From Agromyces allii (GTDB lineage Bacteria; Actinomycetota; Actinomycetes; Actinomycetales; Microbacteriaceae), in the NCBI RefSeq assembly GCF_009749385.1, contig NZ_WBIN01000006.1, positions 1 through 64,000 on the forward strand: a stretch of 64,000 nucleotides of DNA, read 5' to 3'. Positions 37,112 to 45,179 of the stretch are shown piece after piece; the stretch's first letter is position 1, and each line of letters opens with the position of its first letter. The notes under the pieces were generated by a model. That model had not been told where the DNA came from. It saw nothing but the letters and a program-made list of their open reading frames with translations, and made no database searches. A program made the position numbers and the translations under genes.

Positions 37112-37229
37112 TGACCCTTGGTGCTCTGCACGTGCGCCTTGGCATGCCCGACGTCTCGTCTCGCGTGCCGGGTCGACACTGAGCATCATCGCACGACCAG
37201 CATCCCAAACTCCAAGCGATAGTGAGGCT

Positions 37230-37451
37230 ATGGCCAAGAAAGACGGCGTCATCGAGATCGAGGGCTCGGTCATCGAGGCTCTCCCGAACGCGATGTTCCG
37301 GGTTGAGCTCACGAACGGGCACAAGGTTCTCGCACACATCTCAGGCAAGATGCGCCAGCACTACATCCGAATCCTCCCCGAGGACCGCGTGATCGTGGAG
37401 CTGAGCCCCTACGACCTGACGCGCGGACGCATCGTCTACCGCTACAAGTAA
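37230..37451 (+). CDS. infA: Translation initiation factor IF-1
   Basis: 73 residues, exact family length. IF-1 blocks the A site during initiation with an S1-type OB fold. [12 protein letters not shown] and the end R-I-V-Y-R-Y-K are typical. It precedes rpmJ, rpsM, rpsK and rpoA as the head of the alpha operon region. Confidence 0.98.
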   Translation: MAKKDGVIEIEGSVIEALPNAMFRVELTNGHKVLAHISGKMRQHYIRILPEDRVIVELSPYDLTRGRIVYRYK

Positions 37452-37519
37452 GCGCTGCTGGAAAGTAACGGCCCGAGGCACCCCACGGGCACGAAGACAG
37501 CGAATCCAAGGAAACACTC

Positions 37520-37633
37520 ATGAAGGTCAACCCCTCCGTCAAGCCCATCTGCGACAAGTGCAAGGTCATCCGCCGCCACGGCAACGTCATGGTGATCTGC
37601 GAGAACCCGCGCCACAAGCAGCGCCAGGGCTAG
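37520..37633 (+). CDS. rpmJ: 50S ribosomal protein L36 (zinc form)
   Basis: 37 residues: [10 protein letters not shown] start and K-Q-R-Q-G end. A zinc site is complete: Cys11, Cys14, Cys27, His32. This is the C+ form, which depends on zinc; a C- copy may exist elsewhere. The ATG at 37520 follows CCAAGGAAA. It lies 68 bases after infA and 171 before rpsM. Confidence 0.97.
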   Translation: MKVNPSVKPICDKCKVIRRHGNVMVICENPRHKQRQG

Positions 37634-37695
37634 TCAGAAGACTTTCGAACCCTCCCTCGGGCGCGGTTCGTCCTCATAACTGAACACTGCATATC

Positions 37696-37769
37696 GGCAA
37701 CACCAGAACCACGGCATCCCGGATGCCGTGGGGACACCTCGGGGCGGAGGCCCGAGCACCGGTGTTGCT
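37696..37769 (+). ncRNA. Predicted three-way-junction RNA leader of rpsM
   Basis: Outer stem GCAACACC (37697-37704) with GGTGTTGC (37761-37768), plus one G-T closing pair. Inside are CCACGGCATC-CCG-GATGCCGTGG (37709-37731, a perfect 10-bp hairpin) and CTCGGG (37738-37743) with CCCGAG (37751-37756). The fold ends 36 bases before the rpsM ATG. In E. coli, S4 represses this operon through an RNA structure before rpsM. The fold here was found by eye and is a prediction. Confidence 0.5.
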
Positions 37770-37804
37770 CCACACCTCCACTTCGAAAACAGGAGAAGCC
37801 GAAC

Positions 37805-38185
37805 ATGGCACGTCTTGCAGGAGTCGACATCCCGCGCGAGAAGCGCGTGGAGATCGCACTCACCTACATCTACGGCGTCGGCCGCACTCGCGCGCTGGAG
37901 ACGCTCGCGGAGACCGGTATCGACGGGAACATCCGCGTCAAGGACCTCAGCGACGACCAGCTCGTCGCGCTGCGCGACTACATCGAGGGCAACTACAAGG
38001 TTGAGGGTGACCTCCGCCGCGAGGTCGCCGCCGACATCCGCCGCAAGGTCGAGATCGGTTCCTACGAGGGCATCCGCCACCGTCGTGGTCTCCCGGTCCG
38101 CGGTCAGCGCACCAAGACCAACGCTCGTACCCGCAAGGGCCCGAAGCGCACCGTCGCCGGCAAGAAGAAGCCCGGCCGCAAGTAA
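37805..38185 (+). CDS. rpsM: 30S ribosomal protein S13
   Basis: 126 residues. S13 lies in the 30S head and bridges to L5. [10 protein letters not shown] and [16 protein letters not shown] near residue 96 are typical. ACAGGAG lies 8 bases upstream. rpsK follows after 32 bases. Confidence 0.98.
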   Translation: MARLAGVDIPREKRVEIALTYIYGVGRTRALETLAETGIDGNIRVKDLSDDQLVALRDYIEGNYKVEGDLRREVAADIRRKVEIGSYEGIRHRRGLPVRGQRTKTNARTRKGPKRTVAGKKKPGRK

Positions 38186-38217
38186 CCGCTCGTCGCCAGA
38201 TCTAGGAGATTTCACAC

Positions 38218-38616
38218 ATGGCAGCATCCAAGGCGGCTACTCGCAAGCCGCGCAAGAAGGAAAAGAAGAACATCGCCGTGGGCCAGGCCCACATCAAGTC
38301 GACGTTCAACAACACGATCGTCTCGATCACCGACACCACCGGTGCCGTGATCAGCTGGGCCTCCTCCGGTGGCGTCGGCTTCAAGGGTTCGCGCAAGTCG
38401 ACCCCGTTCGCCGCGCAGCTCGCCGCAGAGTCGGCAGCACGCCAGGCGCAGGAGCACGGCATGAAGAAGGTCGACGTCTTCGTCAAGGGCCCCGGCTCGG
38501 GCCGTGAGACCGCGATCCGCTCGCTCCAGGCCGCAGGCCTCGAGGTCGGCAGCATCAACGACGTGACGCCCCAGGCTCACAACGGTTGCCGCCCGCCCAA
38601 GCGCCGCCGCGTCTAA
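38218..38616 (+). CDS. rpsK: 30S ribosomal protein S11
   Basis: 132 residues. S11 lies on the platform near the Shine-Dalgarno helix. [10 protein letters not shown] near residue 33 and C-R-P-P-K-R-R-R-V at the end are typical. The S4 gene expected next in many actinobacteria is absent and an inverted repeat takes its place. Confidence 0.98.
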   Translation: MAASKAATRKPRKKEKKNIAVGQAHIKSTFNNTIVSITDTTGAVISWASSGGVGFKGSRKSTPFAAQLAAESAARQAQEHGMKKVDVFVKGPGSGRETAIRSLQAAGLEVGSINDVTPQAHNGCRPPKRRRV

Positions 38617-38623
38617 GCACTCC

Positions 38624-38716
38624 TCGTCGGTCGAGGAGGGCGCCCGCCGCCCGTATCGGGGCCCCGCGACATCCGCGGGCCTCGATACGGTCCCGATGGG
38701 CCTCCTCGACCGGCGA
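38624..38716. repeat. 93-base nested inverted repeat between rpsK and rpoA
   Basis: Outer arms of 16 bases (38624-38639 and 38701-38716) match with one mismatch around T-C-G-A-G-G-A-G-G. Inner arms CCGTATCGGGGCCC (38651-38664) and GGGCCTCGATACGG (38677-38690) match with one mismatch, and CCCGCG/CGCGGG can close the tip. It looks like a mobile or dispersed intergenic palindrome rather than a simple terminator, since rpoA should be co-transcribed. Confidence 0.65.
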
Positions 38717-38792
38717 CACGCACGTTCTACAACTCAAGATCCTCGAACTCGCAGGTGTCATATAGCGGACACCCTGCCGAAAGGAATCCACA

Positions 38793-39782
38793 GTGCTGAT
38801 CGCACAGCGTCCGACGCTCACCGAAGAGAACATCTCGGAGTTCCGTTCGCGTTTCGTGATCGAGCCCCTCGAGCCGGGCTTCGGTTACACCCTGGGCAAC
38901 TCGCTCCGGCGTACGCTCCTCTCGTCCATCCCCGGTGCGGCTGTCACCAGCATCCGCATCGACGGCGTGCTGCACGAGTTCTCGACCGTTCCCGGTGTGC
39001 GTGAAGACGTCACCGAGATCATCCTGAACATCAAGAACCTGGTCGTCTCGAGCGAGCACGACGAGCCCATCACGGCGTACCTGCGCAAGCAGGGTGCCGG
39101 TGAGGTCACCGCTGCGGACATCTCCGCTCCGGCAGGCGTCGAGGTGCACAACCCCGAGCTCGTCATCGCCACGCTCAACGAGTCGGCGAAGTTCGAGCTC
39201 GAGCTGACGATCGAGCGCGGCCGCGGCTACGTCTCGGCGAGCCAGAACCGCAACGAGTACTCCGAGGCCGGCCAGATCCCGGTCGACTCGATCTACTCGC
39301 CGGTCCTGAAGGTCACCTACCGCGTCGAGGCCACCCGTGCCGGCGAGCGCACCGACTTCGACCGCCTCGTGGTCGACGTCGAGTCGAAGCCCGCCATCAG
39401 CCCGCGTGACGCCATCGCGTCGGCCGGCCGTACGCTCACCGAGCTGTTCGGTCTCGCCCGTGAGCTCAACGTGGCCGCCGAGGGCATCGAGATCGGCCCC
39501 GCGCCGGTCGACGCCGTGCTCTCGAGCGAGCTCTCGATCCCGATCGAGGACCTCGACCTTTCGGTGCGCAGCTACAACTGCCTCAAGCGCGAGGGCATCA
39601 ACACCGTGTCCGAGCTCGTCGCCCTCTCGGAGTCGCAGCTCATGAACATCCGCAACTTCGGTCAGAAGTCGGTGGATGAGGTCAAGGACAAGCTCACCGA
39701 GATGGGTCTTTCGCTGAAGGACTCCGTCCCCGGATTCGACGGGGCCCACTTCTACACGGGCTTCGAAGAAGAGAACAACTAG
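38793..39782 (+). CDS. rpoA: RNA polymerase subunit alpha
   Basis: 329 residues. The N-terminal domain (1-230) dimerises and seeds assembly of the polymerase ([14 protein letters not shown] near 36). The C-terminal domain (about 250-315) binds UP elements and activators ([10 protein letters not shown] near 252). GTG at 38793 follows CGAAAGGAA. rplQ follows after 47 bases. Confidence 0.98.
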   Translation: MLIAQRPTLTEENISEFRSRFVIEPLEPGFGYTLGNSLRRTLLSSIPGAAVTSIRIDGVLHEFSTVPGVREDVTEIILNIKNLVVSSEHDEPITAYLRKQGAGEVTAADISAPAGVEVHNPELVIATLNESAKFELELTIERGRGYVSASQNRNEYSEAGQIPVDSIYSPVLKVTYRVEATRAGERTDFDRLVVDVESKPAISPRDAIASAGRTLTELFGLARELNVAAEGIEIGPAPVDAVLSSELSIPIEDLDLSVRSYNCLKREGINTVSELVALSESQLMNIRNFGQKSVDEVKDKLTEMGLSLKDSVPGFDGAHFYTGFEEENN

Positions 39783-39829
39783 TCCTTCTCGCCCGCCGTA
39801 CCGACCCCCACTACTGGAGATAACGAACC

Positions 39830-40348
39830 ATGCCGAAGCCCACCAAGGGCCCCCGCCTCGGAGGCGGACCTTCGCACGAGCGGCTCATGCTCGCCAACCT
39901 CGCGGCTGCGCTCTACACGCACAAGTCGATCACCACGACCGAGACCAAGGCGAAGCGCCTTCGTCCGCTCGCCGAGCGTCTCATCACGTTCGCCAAGCGC
40001 GGCGACCTGCACGCCCGCCGTCGCGTCCTCGCTGTGATCGGCGACAAGGCCGTCGTCCACGAGCTGTTCACGATCATCGCTCCCCAGGTCGCCGACCGTG
40101 AGGGCGGCTACACCCGCATCACGAAGATCGGCAACCGCAAGGGCGACAACGCGCCCATGGCGGTCATCGAGCTCGTCCTCGAGCCCGTGACCCCGAAGGT
40201 GCGCGCCGCCAAGCCGGCCGCCGCCGCGCCGGTCGCCGAAGAGGCGCCCGTCGTCGAGGCCGAGGAGACCGTCGAGGTCGCCGAGGTCGAGGAGACGCCT
40301 GAGGCCGCCGACGAGGCTCCCGCCGAGGAGTCCGCCGACGCCAAGTAG
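39830..40348 (+). CDS. rplQ: 50S ribosomal protein L17 with acidic tail
   Basis: 172 residues, against ~120 usual. The L17 core ([12 protein letters not shown], and I-T-T-T-E-T-K-A-K near 34) is complete by about residue 122. The last ~50 residues are Ala/Glu/Val-rich and acidic, probably disordered. It is the last gene of the alpha operon; a strong hairpin follows. Confidence 0.97.
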   Translation: MPKPTKGPRLGGGPSHERLMLANLAAALYTHKSITTTETKAKRLRPLAERLITFAKRGDLHARRRVLAVIGDKAVVHELFTIIAPQVADREGGYTRITKIGNRKGDNAPMAVIELVLEPVTPKVRAAKPAAAAPVAEEAPVVEAEETVEVAEVEETPEAADEAPAEESADAK

Positions 40349-40362
40349 TCGACGCTGTTGTT

Positions 40363-40398
40363 CGAAGGGCCCCGGTGCATCTGCACCGGGGCCCTTCG
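40363..40398 (+). terminator. Terminator after rplQ
   Basis: CGAAGGGCCCCGGTGCA (40363-40379) is perfectly complementary to TGCACCGGGGCCCTTCG (40382-40398), a 15-17 bp stem with a minimal loop, starting 14 bases after the rplQ stop. No T-run follows. It is the strongest terminator-like element of the ribosomal region. Confidence 0.8.
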
Positions 40399-40471
40399 GC
40401 GTCCCCAGTGCGGGGCGCAACCGGCCGTCGGCGGCACGGAGGCCCTCCTGCGTCGTTCTAGGCTTGTCGGC

Positions 40472-41410
40472 ATGAGTGCGGCCGACGAGCAGACGGGTGC
40501 GGTCGCGGATGCCGCGGCCGAGGCATCCGTCGTCCGCATCCGGCTCGGCATCGCCTACGACGGCACCGAGTTCAACGGGTGGAGTCGGCAGCCGACCCAG
40601 CGCACGGTGCAGGGGGTCCTCGAGGAGGCCCTCGGAACGCTCTTCCGGCGCACGGGCGCCGTGCCGCGGCTCACGGTCGCAGGGCGGACCGACGCGGGCG
40701 TGCACGCGCGCGGCCAGGTCGCCCACCTCGACGTGCCCAGAGCCGCGCTCATGGCGGTCGTCCGGCCGCGACGAGGCCATCCCGGACAGCAGACCGGCCC
40801 CGCCGCGGTGCTCGCACGCCGACTCACGGGCATCATCGGGGCCGACGCCGACGTGGTGATCACCGGCGCCGACCTCGCTCCCGAGGGGTTCGACGCCCGC
40901 TTCTCGGCGATCTGGCGCCGGTACGAGTACCTCGTCGCCGACCTCGCGGCGCTGCGCGATCCGCTCACCAGGCGCACGACGGTCGCGTATCCGCGAACGC
41001 TCGACGTCGAGGCGATGAACGCCGCCGCAGGCTCGCTCCTCGGCCTCCACGACTTCGCGTCGTTCTGCAAGCCCCGCGCGGAGGCCACGACGATCCGCAC
41101 CCTCCAGCACTACGGATGGCACCGGCGGGCCGACGGCGTCCTCGTCGCGTCCCTGCAGGCCGACGCGTTCTGCCACTCGATGGTGCGGGCGCTCGTCGGC
41201 GCGTGCGTGGCCGTGGGGGAGGGGCGGCTCGAGGCATCCGACCCCCTGGCGCTGCTGCGGGCCACGGAGCGCACGAGTGCGTTCAAGGTGATGCCCGCGA
41301 AGGGGCTCGTGCTCACCGAGGTCGGGTACCCCGACGACGACGAGCTCGCCGCCCGTGCGACCCTGACCAGGGCGCGGCGCGAATTGCACGTTCACGGGGT
41401 CATCGGCTAG
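40472..41410 (+). CDS. truA: tRNA pseudouridine(38-40) synthase TruA
   Basis: 312 residues. It makes pseudouridine at positions 38-40 of many tRNAs. The catalytic Asp lies in A-G-R-T-D-A-G-V-H-A near residue 75. Y-D-G-T-E-F-N-G-W near 29 and the C-terminal F-C-H-S-M-V-R near 238 are family marks. An insertion near 95-110 (R-G-H-P-G-Q-Q-T) lengthens the first domain. TAGGCT (40459-40464) lies 7 bases before the ATG, suggesting a leaderless mRNA. It precedes rplM-rpsI, whose promoter overlaps its stop. Confidence 0.95.
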   Translation: MSAADEQTGAVADAAAEASVVRIRLGIAYDGTEFNGWSRQPTQRTVQGVLEEALGTLFRRTGAVPRLTVAGRTDAGVHARGQVAHLDVPRAALMAVVRPRRGHPGQQTGPAAVLARRLTGIIGADADVVITGADLAPEGFDARFSAIWRRYEYLVADLAALRDPLTRRTTVAYPRTLDVEAMNAAAGSLLGLHDFASFCKPRAEATTIRTLQHYGWHRRADGVLVASLQADAFCHSMVRALVGACVAVGEGRLEASDPLALLRATERTSAFKVMPAKGLVLTEVGYPDDDELAARATLTRARRELHVHGVIG

Positions 41411-41413
41411 GCT
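41384..41413 (+). promoter_or_regulatory. rplM-rpsI promoter
   Basis: TTGCAC (41384-41389), 18 bases, TAGGCT (41408-41413). The -10 overlaps the truA stop codon. The leader to rplM is about 127 bases. Confidence 0.65.
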
Positions 41414-41545
41414 GTCTCTTTGGTGCCGCCCTCTGCGCCGGCACCCGAAGTTGAGCCCTCCACCGGGCCGCTCGGCCGCATCGCGGTCGAACACCCACGG
41501 AGTGGGATTCACGAACCCCTCACTCGATCAGAAAGCAGCACGATA

Positions 41546-41992
41546 GTGACGCGCACCTACACCCCCAAGGCGAACGAGATCCAGCGCGACTGGGTCATCA
41601 TCGACGCCACCGACATCGTTCTCGGCCGTCTCGCGAGCCACACCGCAGCCCTGCTGCGCGGCAAGCACAAGCCGACCTTCGCGAACCACATGGACACCGG
41701 TGACTTCGTCATCATCGTCAACGCCGAGAAGGTGGCCCTCACCGGCCAGAAGCTCCTCCAGAAGAAGGCCTACCGCCACTCGGGCTACCCGGGCGGCCTC
41801 AAGGCGGTCGGCTACGCCGAGCTCCTCGAGAAGAACCCCGTCCGCGCCGTCGAGAAGGCGATCCGCGGCATGCTCCCCAAGAACTCGCTCGGTCGTGCCC
41901 AGCTCAAGAAGCTGAAGGTCTACGCAGGCGCGGAGCACCCGCACGCGGCGCAGCAGCCCACGCCGTACACCCTCACCCAGGTCGCCCAGTAA
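41546..41992 (+). CDS. rplM: 50S ribosomal protein L13
   Basis: 148 residues. L13 is an early 50S assembly protein. [16 protein letters not shown] near residue 15 and P-K-N-S-L-G-R near 110 are typical. GTG at 41546 gives the usual start T-R-T-Y-T-P-K; frames extending upstream run through the promoter region. It is co-transcribed with rpsI 41 bases downstream. Confidence 0.97.
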   Translation: MTRTYTPKANEIQRDWVIIDATDIVLGRLASHTAALLRGKHKPTFANHMDTGDFVIIVNAEKVALTGQKLLQKKAYRHSGYPGGLKAVGYAELLEKNPVRAVEKAIRGMLPKNSLGRAQLKKLKVYAGAEHPHAAQQPTPYTLTQVAQ

Positions 41993-42033
41993 TTCCGGCA
42001 CCCTCGACGTTCTCGAAAAGGATTCACACCACC

Positions 42034-42519
42034 ATGGCGAAGATCGCAGACCAGCTCGACGCGGCTCCGGAGAGCTACACCACCGAGAGCGCCCCCGCGG
42101 CGGCTCCCACCACCCCCCGTGCCGTGCTCAACGTGTCCGGCGCAGCCGTCGGCCGTCGCAAGCAGGCCATCGCACGCGTGCGCGTCGTTCCGGGCGCCGG
42201 CAACATCACGGTCAACGGCCGTGAGTTCGCCGCCTACTTCCCGAACAAGCTGCACCAGCAGCTCATCACCGACCCGTTCACGGTGCTCGAGCTCACCGGC
42301 TCGTACGACGTGATCGGCAAGATCACCGGCGGCGGCCCCTCGGGCCAGGCGGGCGCGCTGCGCCTCGCGATCGCCCGTGCGCTCAACGAGATCGACCGTG
42401 AGAACAACCGTCCGGCCCTCAAGAAGGCCGGCTTCCTCACGCGTGACGCCCGCGTCATCGAGCGCAAGAAGGCCGGTCTCAAGAAGGCCCGCAAGGCTCC
42501 CCAGTTCTCGAAGCGCTGA
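42034..42519 (+). CDS. rpsI: 30S ribosomal protein S9 with N-terminal extension
   Basis: 161 residues, against ~130 usual. The S9 core begins near residue 38 ([12 protein letters not shown]) and ends K-A-P-Q-F-S-K-R, whose terminal Lys-Arg reaches the P-site tRNA. The first ~35 residues are Ala/Pro/Thr-rich and acidic. AAAGGA lies upstream. glmM follows after 21 bases and is probably read through. Confidence 0.97.
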   Translation: MAKIADQLDAAPESYTTESAPAAAPTTPRAVLNVSGAAVGRRKQAIARVRVVPGAGNITVNGREFAAYFPNKLHQQLITDPFTVLELTGSYDVIGKITGGGPSGQAGALRLAIARALNEIDRENNRPALKKAGFLTRDARVIERKKAGLKKARKAPQFSKR

Positions 42520-42540
42520 TCCAGCGCTCCGGAACTCCGA

Positions 42541-43908
42541 ATGCCTCGGCTCTTCGGAACTGACGGGGTCCGGGGCCTGGCCAACCGTGAACTCACGGCT
42601 GACCTGGCCCTGGGCCTCGCCCAGGCGGCTGCCGCCGTGCTCACGCAGGGCAGGCACGCCGACGAACTCCGCGCGGCGGGTCGACGACCCGTCGCCGTCG
42701 TGGCGCGCGATCCGCGCGTCTCGGGTGAATTCCTCACCGCCGCCGTCTCGGCCGGCCTCGCGAGCTCGGGCGTCGACGTCCTCGACGCCGGGGTCATCCC
42801 GACTCCCGCAACGGCCTTCCTCATCGACTCGATCGGCGCCGACTTCGGCGTCATGATCTCGGCGTCGCACAACCCGGCGCCCGACAACGGCATCAAGTTC
42901 TTCTCGTACGGCGGCACGAAGCTCCCTGACGAGGTCGAGGACCGCATCGAGTCCTACCTCGGCCGGCAGAAGCTCGCGCCCATCGGAGGCGGCGTCGGCC
43001 GGATCCGCCGGTTCGCCGACGCCGAAGACCGCTACGTCGTGCACCTGCTCGGCACGCTGCCGAACCGTCTCGACGGCATCCACGTCGTGCTCGACTGCGC
43101 CCATGGCGCGGCCGCCGGCGTGTCGCCGGAGACCTTCCGCGATGCGGGCGCCAAGGTCACCGTCATCGGGGCCGACCCCGACGGCATGAACATCAACGAC
43201 GGCGTCGGCTCGACGCACCTCGACCACCTGGCCGCGGCCGTGCTCGAGCACGGGGCCGATCTCGGCATCGCCCACGACGGCGACGCCGACCGGTGCCTCG
43301 CCGTCGACGCCGACGGCAACATCGTCGACGGCGACATGATCATGGCGATCCTCGCCGTGGCCATGCACGAACGCGGCGCGCTCACCGACGACACGCTCGT
43401 CGTGACGGTCATGTCGAACCTCGGCCTGCGCCGGGCCATGGCCGACCGCGGCATCCGCGTGGTCGAGACCAAGGTCGGCGACCGATACGTGCTCGAGGCC
43501 CTCGCCGCCGAGAAGCTCGCGCTGGGCGGCGAGCAGTCCGGCCACGTCATCATGAGCGAGTTCGCGACCACCGGCGACGGCGTGCTGACCGGCCTCCACC
43601 TCGTGGCCGAGATGGCGCGGACCGGCAAGTCGCTCGCCGAGCTCGCGTCGGTCATGACGGTCTACCCGCAGGTGCTCGTGAACGTGCGCGGCGTCGACCA
43701 CCACGCCCTCGCAGACGACGAGACGATCGCGGCCGCGGTCGCCGCGGTCGAGGCCGAGCTCGGTGATACGGGTCGGGTGCTCCTGCGCCCGTCGGGCACC
43801 GAGCCGATGGTCCGCGTCATGGTCGAGGCGCGCAGCCAGGACGACGCTGAGCGCCACGCCGCATCCCTCGCGGAGACCGTCAGGTCGCAGCTCGCCCTCG
43901 AGGGCTGA
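42541..43908 (+). CDS. glmM: Phosphoglucosamine mutase
   Basis: 455 residues. It converts glucosamine-6-phosphate to glucosamine-1-phosphate for peptidoglycan precursors. The active Ser109 lies in [13 protein letters not shown]. The metal loop is D-G-D-A-D-R-C near 248 and the phosphate-binding loop [11 protein letters not shown] is near 418. Start [12 protein letters not shown] is typical. It lies 21 bases after rpsI and works with glmS 1.3 kb downstream. Confidence 0.97.
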   Translation: MPRLFGTDGVRGLANRELTADLALGLAQAAAAVLTQGRHADELRAAGRRPVAVVARDPRVSGEFLTAAVSAGLASSGVDVLDAGVIPTPATAFLIDSIGADFGVMISASHNPAPDNGIKFFSYGGTKLPDEVEDRIESYLGRQKLAPIGGGVGRIRRFADAEDRYVVHLLGTLPNRLDGIHVVLDCAHGAAAGVSPETFRDAGAKVTVIGADPDGMNINDGVGSTHLDHLAAAVLEHGADLGIAHDGDADRCLAVDADGNIVDGDMIMAILAVAMHERGALTDDTLVVTVMSNLGLRRAMADRGIRVVETKVGDRYVLEALAAEKLALGGEQSGHVIMSEFATTGDGVLTGLHLVAEMARTGKSLAELASVMTVYPQVLVNVRGVDHHALADDETIAAAVAAVEAELGDTGRVLLRPSGTEPMVRVMVEARSQDDAERHAASLAETVRSQLALEG

Positions 43909-43915
43909 ACCACCA

Positions 43916-43980
43916 CGACGAACGGATGCCGCGTGCGGCCCCACCGATGACGGTGCGGTCGCCGCGGCATCCGTTCGTCG
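43916..43980. terminator. Bidirectional terminator-like inverted repeat, glmM/coaA
   Basis: An 18-base arm containing GGATGCCGCG (43916-43933) is perfectly complementary to 43963-43980, with a 29-base loop. It lies between convergent glmM and coaA and can fold on either transcript. Confidence 0.65.
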
Positions 43981-43985
43981 CATCC

Positions 43986-44033
43986 GACGCCGACGCCGAA
44001 GCCGACACCGATGCCGATGCCGACGCCGACATC
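43986..44033. repeat. Hexamer tandem repeat (GAYGCC, 8 units)
   Basis: Eight 6-base units of the form GACGCC, GATGCC, GAAGCC, GACACC and GACATC run in series after the glmM/coaA hairpin. The stretch is outside both genes. It could vary in copy number by slippage. Confidence 0.6.
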
Positions 44034-44088
44034 GGCCCCGGCGCATGCAGCTGCTCCAGCATCCGTGCCGTCAGCGTGGACGAGCGAG

Positions 44089-45045
44089 TCAGAGCTTGCG
44101 CAGCAGCACCGTCGACACGCTGTGGTCGGCGCTCTTGCGGAGCACGAGTGAGGCCCGCGACCGGGTCGGGCGCACGTTCTGGAGCAGGTTCGGCTCGTTG
44201 ATGCTGCGCCAGATCTCACCGGCGCGCGCACGGGCCTGCTCCTCGGTGAGGCTGGCGTAGCGGTGGAAGTACGAGCGCGGGTTCGTGAAGGCACCGCGCT
44301 GCAGCTTGAGGAAGCGCTCCTCGTACCAGCGGGCGATGTCGCTCGTGCGGGCGTCGACGTAGATCGAGAAGTCGAAGAGGTCGCTCACGGCGAGCCGGTG
44401 CCCGGGGCCGGGCGGCTGCAGCACGTTCAGGCCCTCGACGATGAGCACGTCCGGCCGCCGCACCGTGATCTGCGCGTCGGGCACGATGTCGTACGCCAGG
44501 TGCGAGTAGAACGGCGCGCGCACTTCGGGGGCGCCGGCCTTGACCTCGCTGACGAACCGCAGCAGCGCGCGTCGGTCGTAGGACTCGGGGAAGCCCTTGC
44601 GCGCCATGAGTCCGCGCCGTTCGAGCTCGGCGTTGGGGAAGAGGAACCCGTCGGTCGTGATGAGCTCGACACGGGGGGTGTGCTCCCACCGCGCGAGGAG
44701 CTCGCGCAGCACGCGGGCGATCGTCGACTTGCCGACTGCCACCGAGCCGGCGACGCCGATGACGAAGGGCGTCGACTCGACGCGTTCGCGCAGGAATTCG
44801 CCCGTCGCGCTGCGCAGGGCCTTGGTGCCGCCGACGTAGAGGTTCAGCAGGCGGCTGAGCGGCAGGTACACCTCGGCGAGCTCGCGCATGTCGAGGGGTT
44901 CGCCGAGGCCGCGGAGCTGCACGATCTCGGTCTCGCTGAGCGGGGCCGGCACCGACGGTGCGAGCTCCGACCAGTCGGCTCGTGGGAGCTCCATGAACGG
45001 TGAGATCTGCGCGATCGGAGTCGACGAGGTCTGCGGGTCCGGCAC
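44089..45045 (-). CDS. coaA: Pantothenate kinase, type I
   Basis: 318 residues. It phosphorylates pantothenate, the first step of coenzyme A synthesis. P-loop [12 protein letters not shown] near residues 97-108; T-T-D-G-F-L-F-P-N near 129; E-G-L-N-V-L-Q near 205. The GTG at 45045 lies 6 bases after TAGACT (complement of 45052-45057), so the mRNA is probably leaderless. A palindrome covers that -10. It is divergent from glmS and alone on its strand. Confidence 0.95.
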   Translation of the reverse strand: MPDPQTSSTPIAQISPFMELPRADWSELAPSVPAPLSETEIVQLRGLGEPLDMRELAEVYLPLSRLLNLYVGGTKALRSATGEFLRERVESTPFVIGVAGSVAVGKSTIARVLRELLARWEHTPRVELITTDGFLFPNAELERRGLMARKGFPESYDRRALLRFVSEVKAGAPEVRAPFYSHLAYDIVPDAQITVRRPDVLIVEGLNVLQPPGPGHRLAVSDLFDFSIYVDARTSDIARWYEERFLKLQRGAFTNPRSYFHRYASLTEEQARARAGEIWRSINEPNLLQNVRPTRSRASLVLRKSADHSVSTVLLRKL

Positions 45046-45047
45046 CT

Positions 45048-45172
45048 CGACAGTCTACTGTCGGCGGCACGGGGTGCTGTGGCGGCCGGGTCGTGCACCT
45101 CGACGCCGCGCCGGGCGGCGGCATCCGTCGTCCTGCGCTGCGGGGCGGGCGTCGAGCGTGCCGACGTAGAAT
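45048..45172. promoter_or_regulatory. Divergent coaA/glmS promoters with palindrome
   Basis: For coaA, the -10 TAGACT is the complement of 45052-45057 and is covered by the palindrome CGACAG-TCTA-CTGTCG (45048-45063), a possible operator. For glmS, TAGAAT (45167-45172) lies 7 bases before the ATG. Neither gene has room for a Shine-Dalgarno leader if transcription starts at the normal distance. Confidence 0.55.
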
Positions 45173-45179
45173 CGACCCC

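Noticed and set aside
33804-37337. 1177-codon minus-strand open frame
   Set aside because: It is an antisense shadow of adk, map, ptsI and infA, with Arg/Gly/His-rich low-similarity translation. High GC makes such long frames common here.
43986-44033. Repeat as coding part of coaA or glmM
   Set aside because: It lies beyond both stop codons, which are fixed by conserved C-termini.
45046-45179. glmS riboswitch-ribozyme
   Set aside because: The leader has no room for it, since the -10 lies 7 bases before the ATG.
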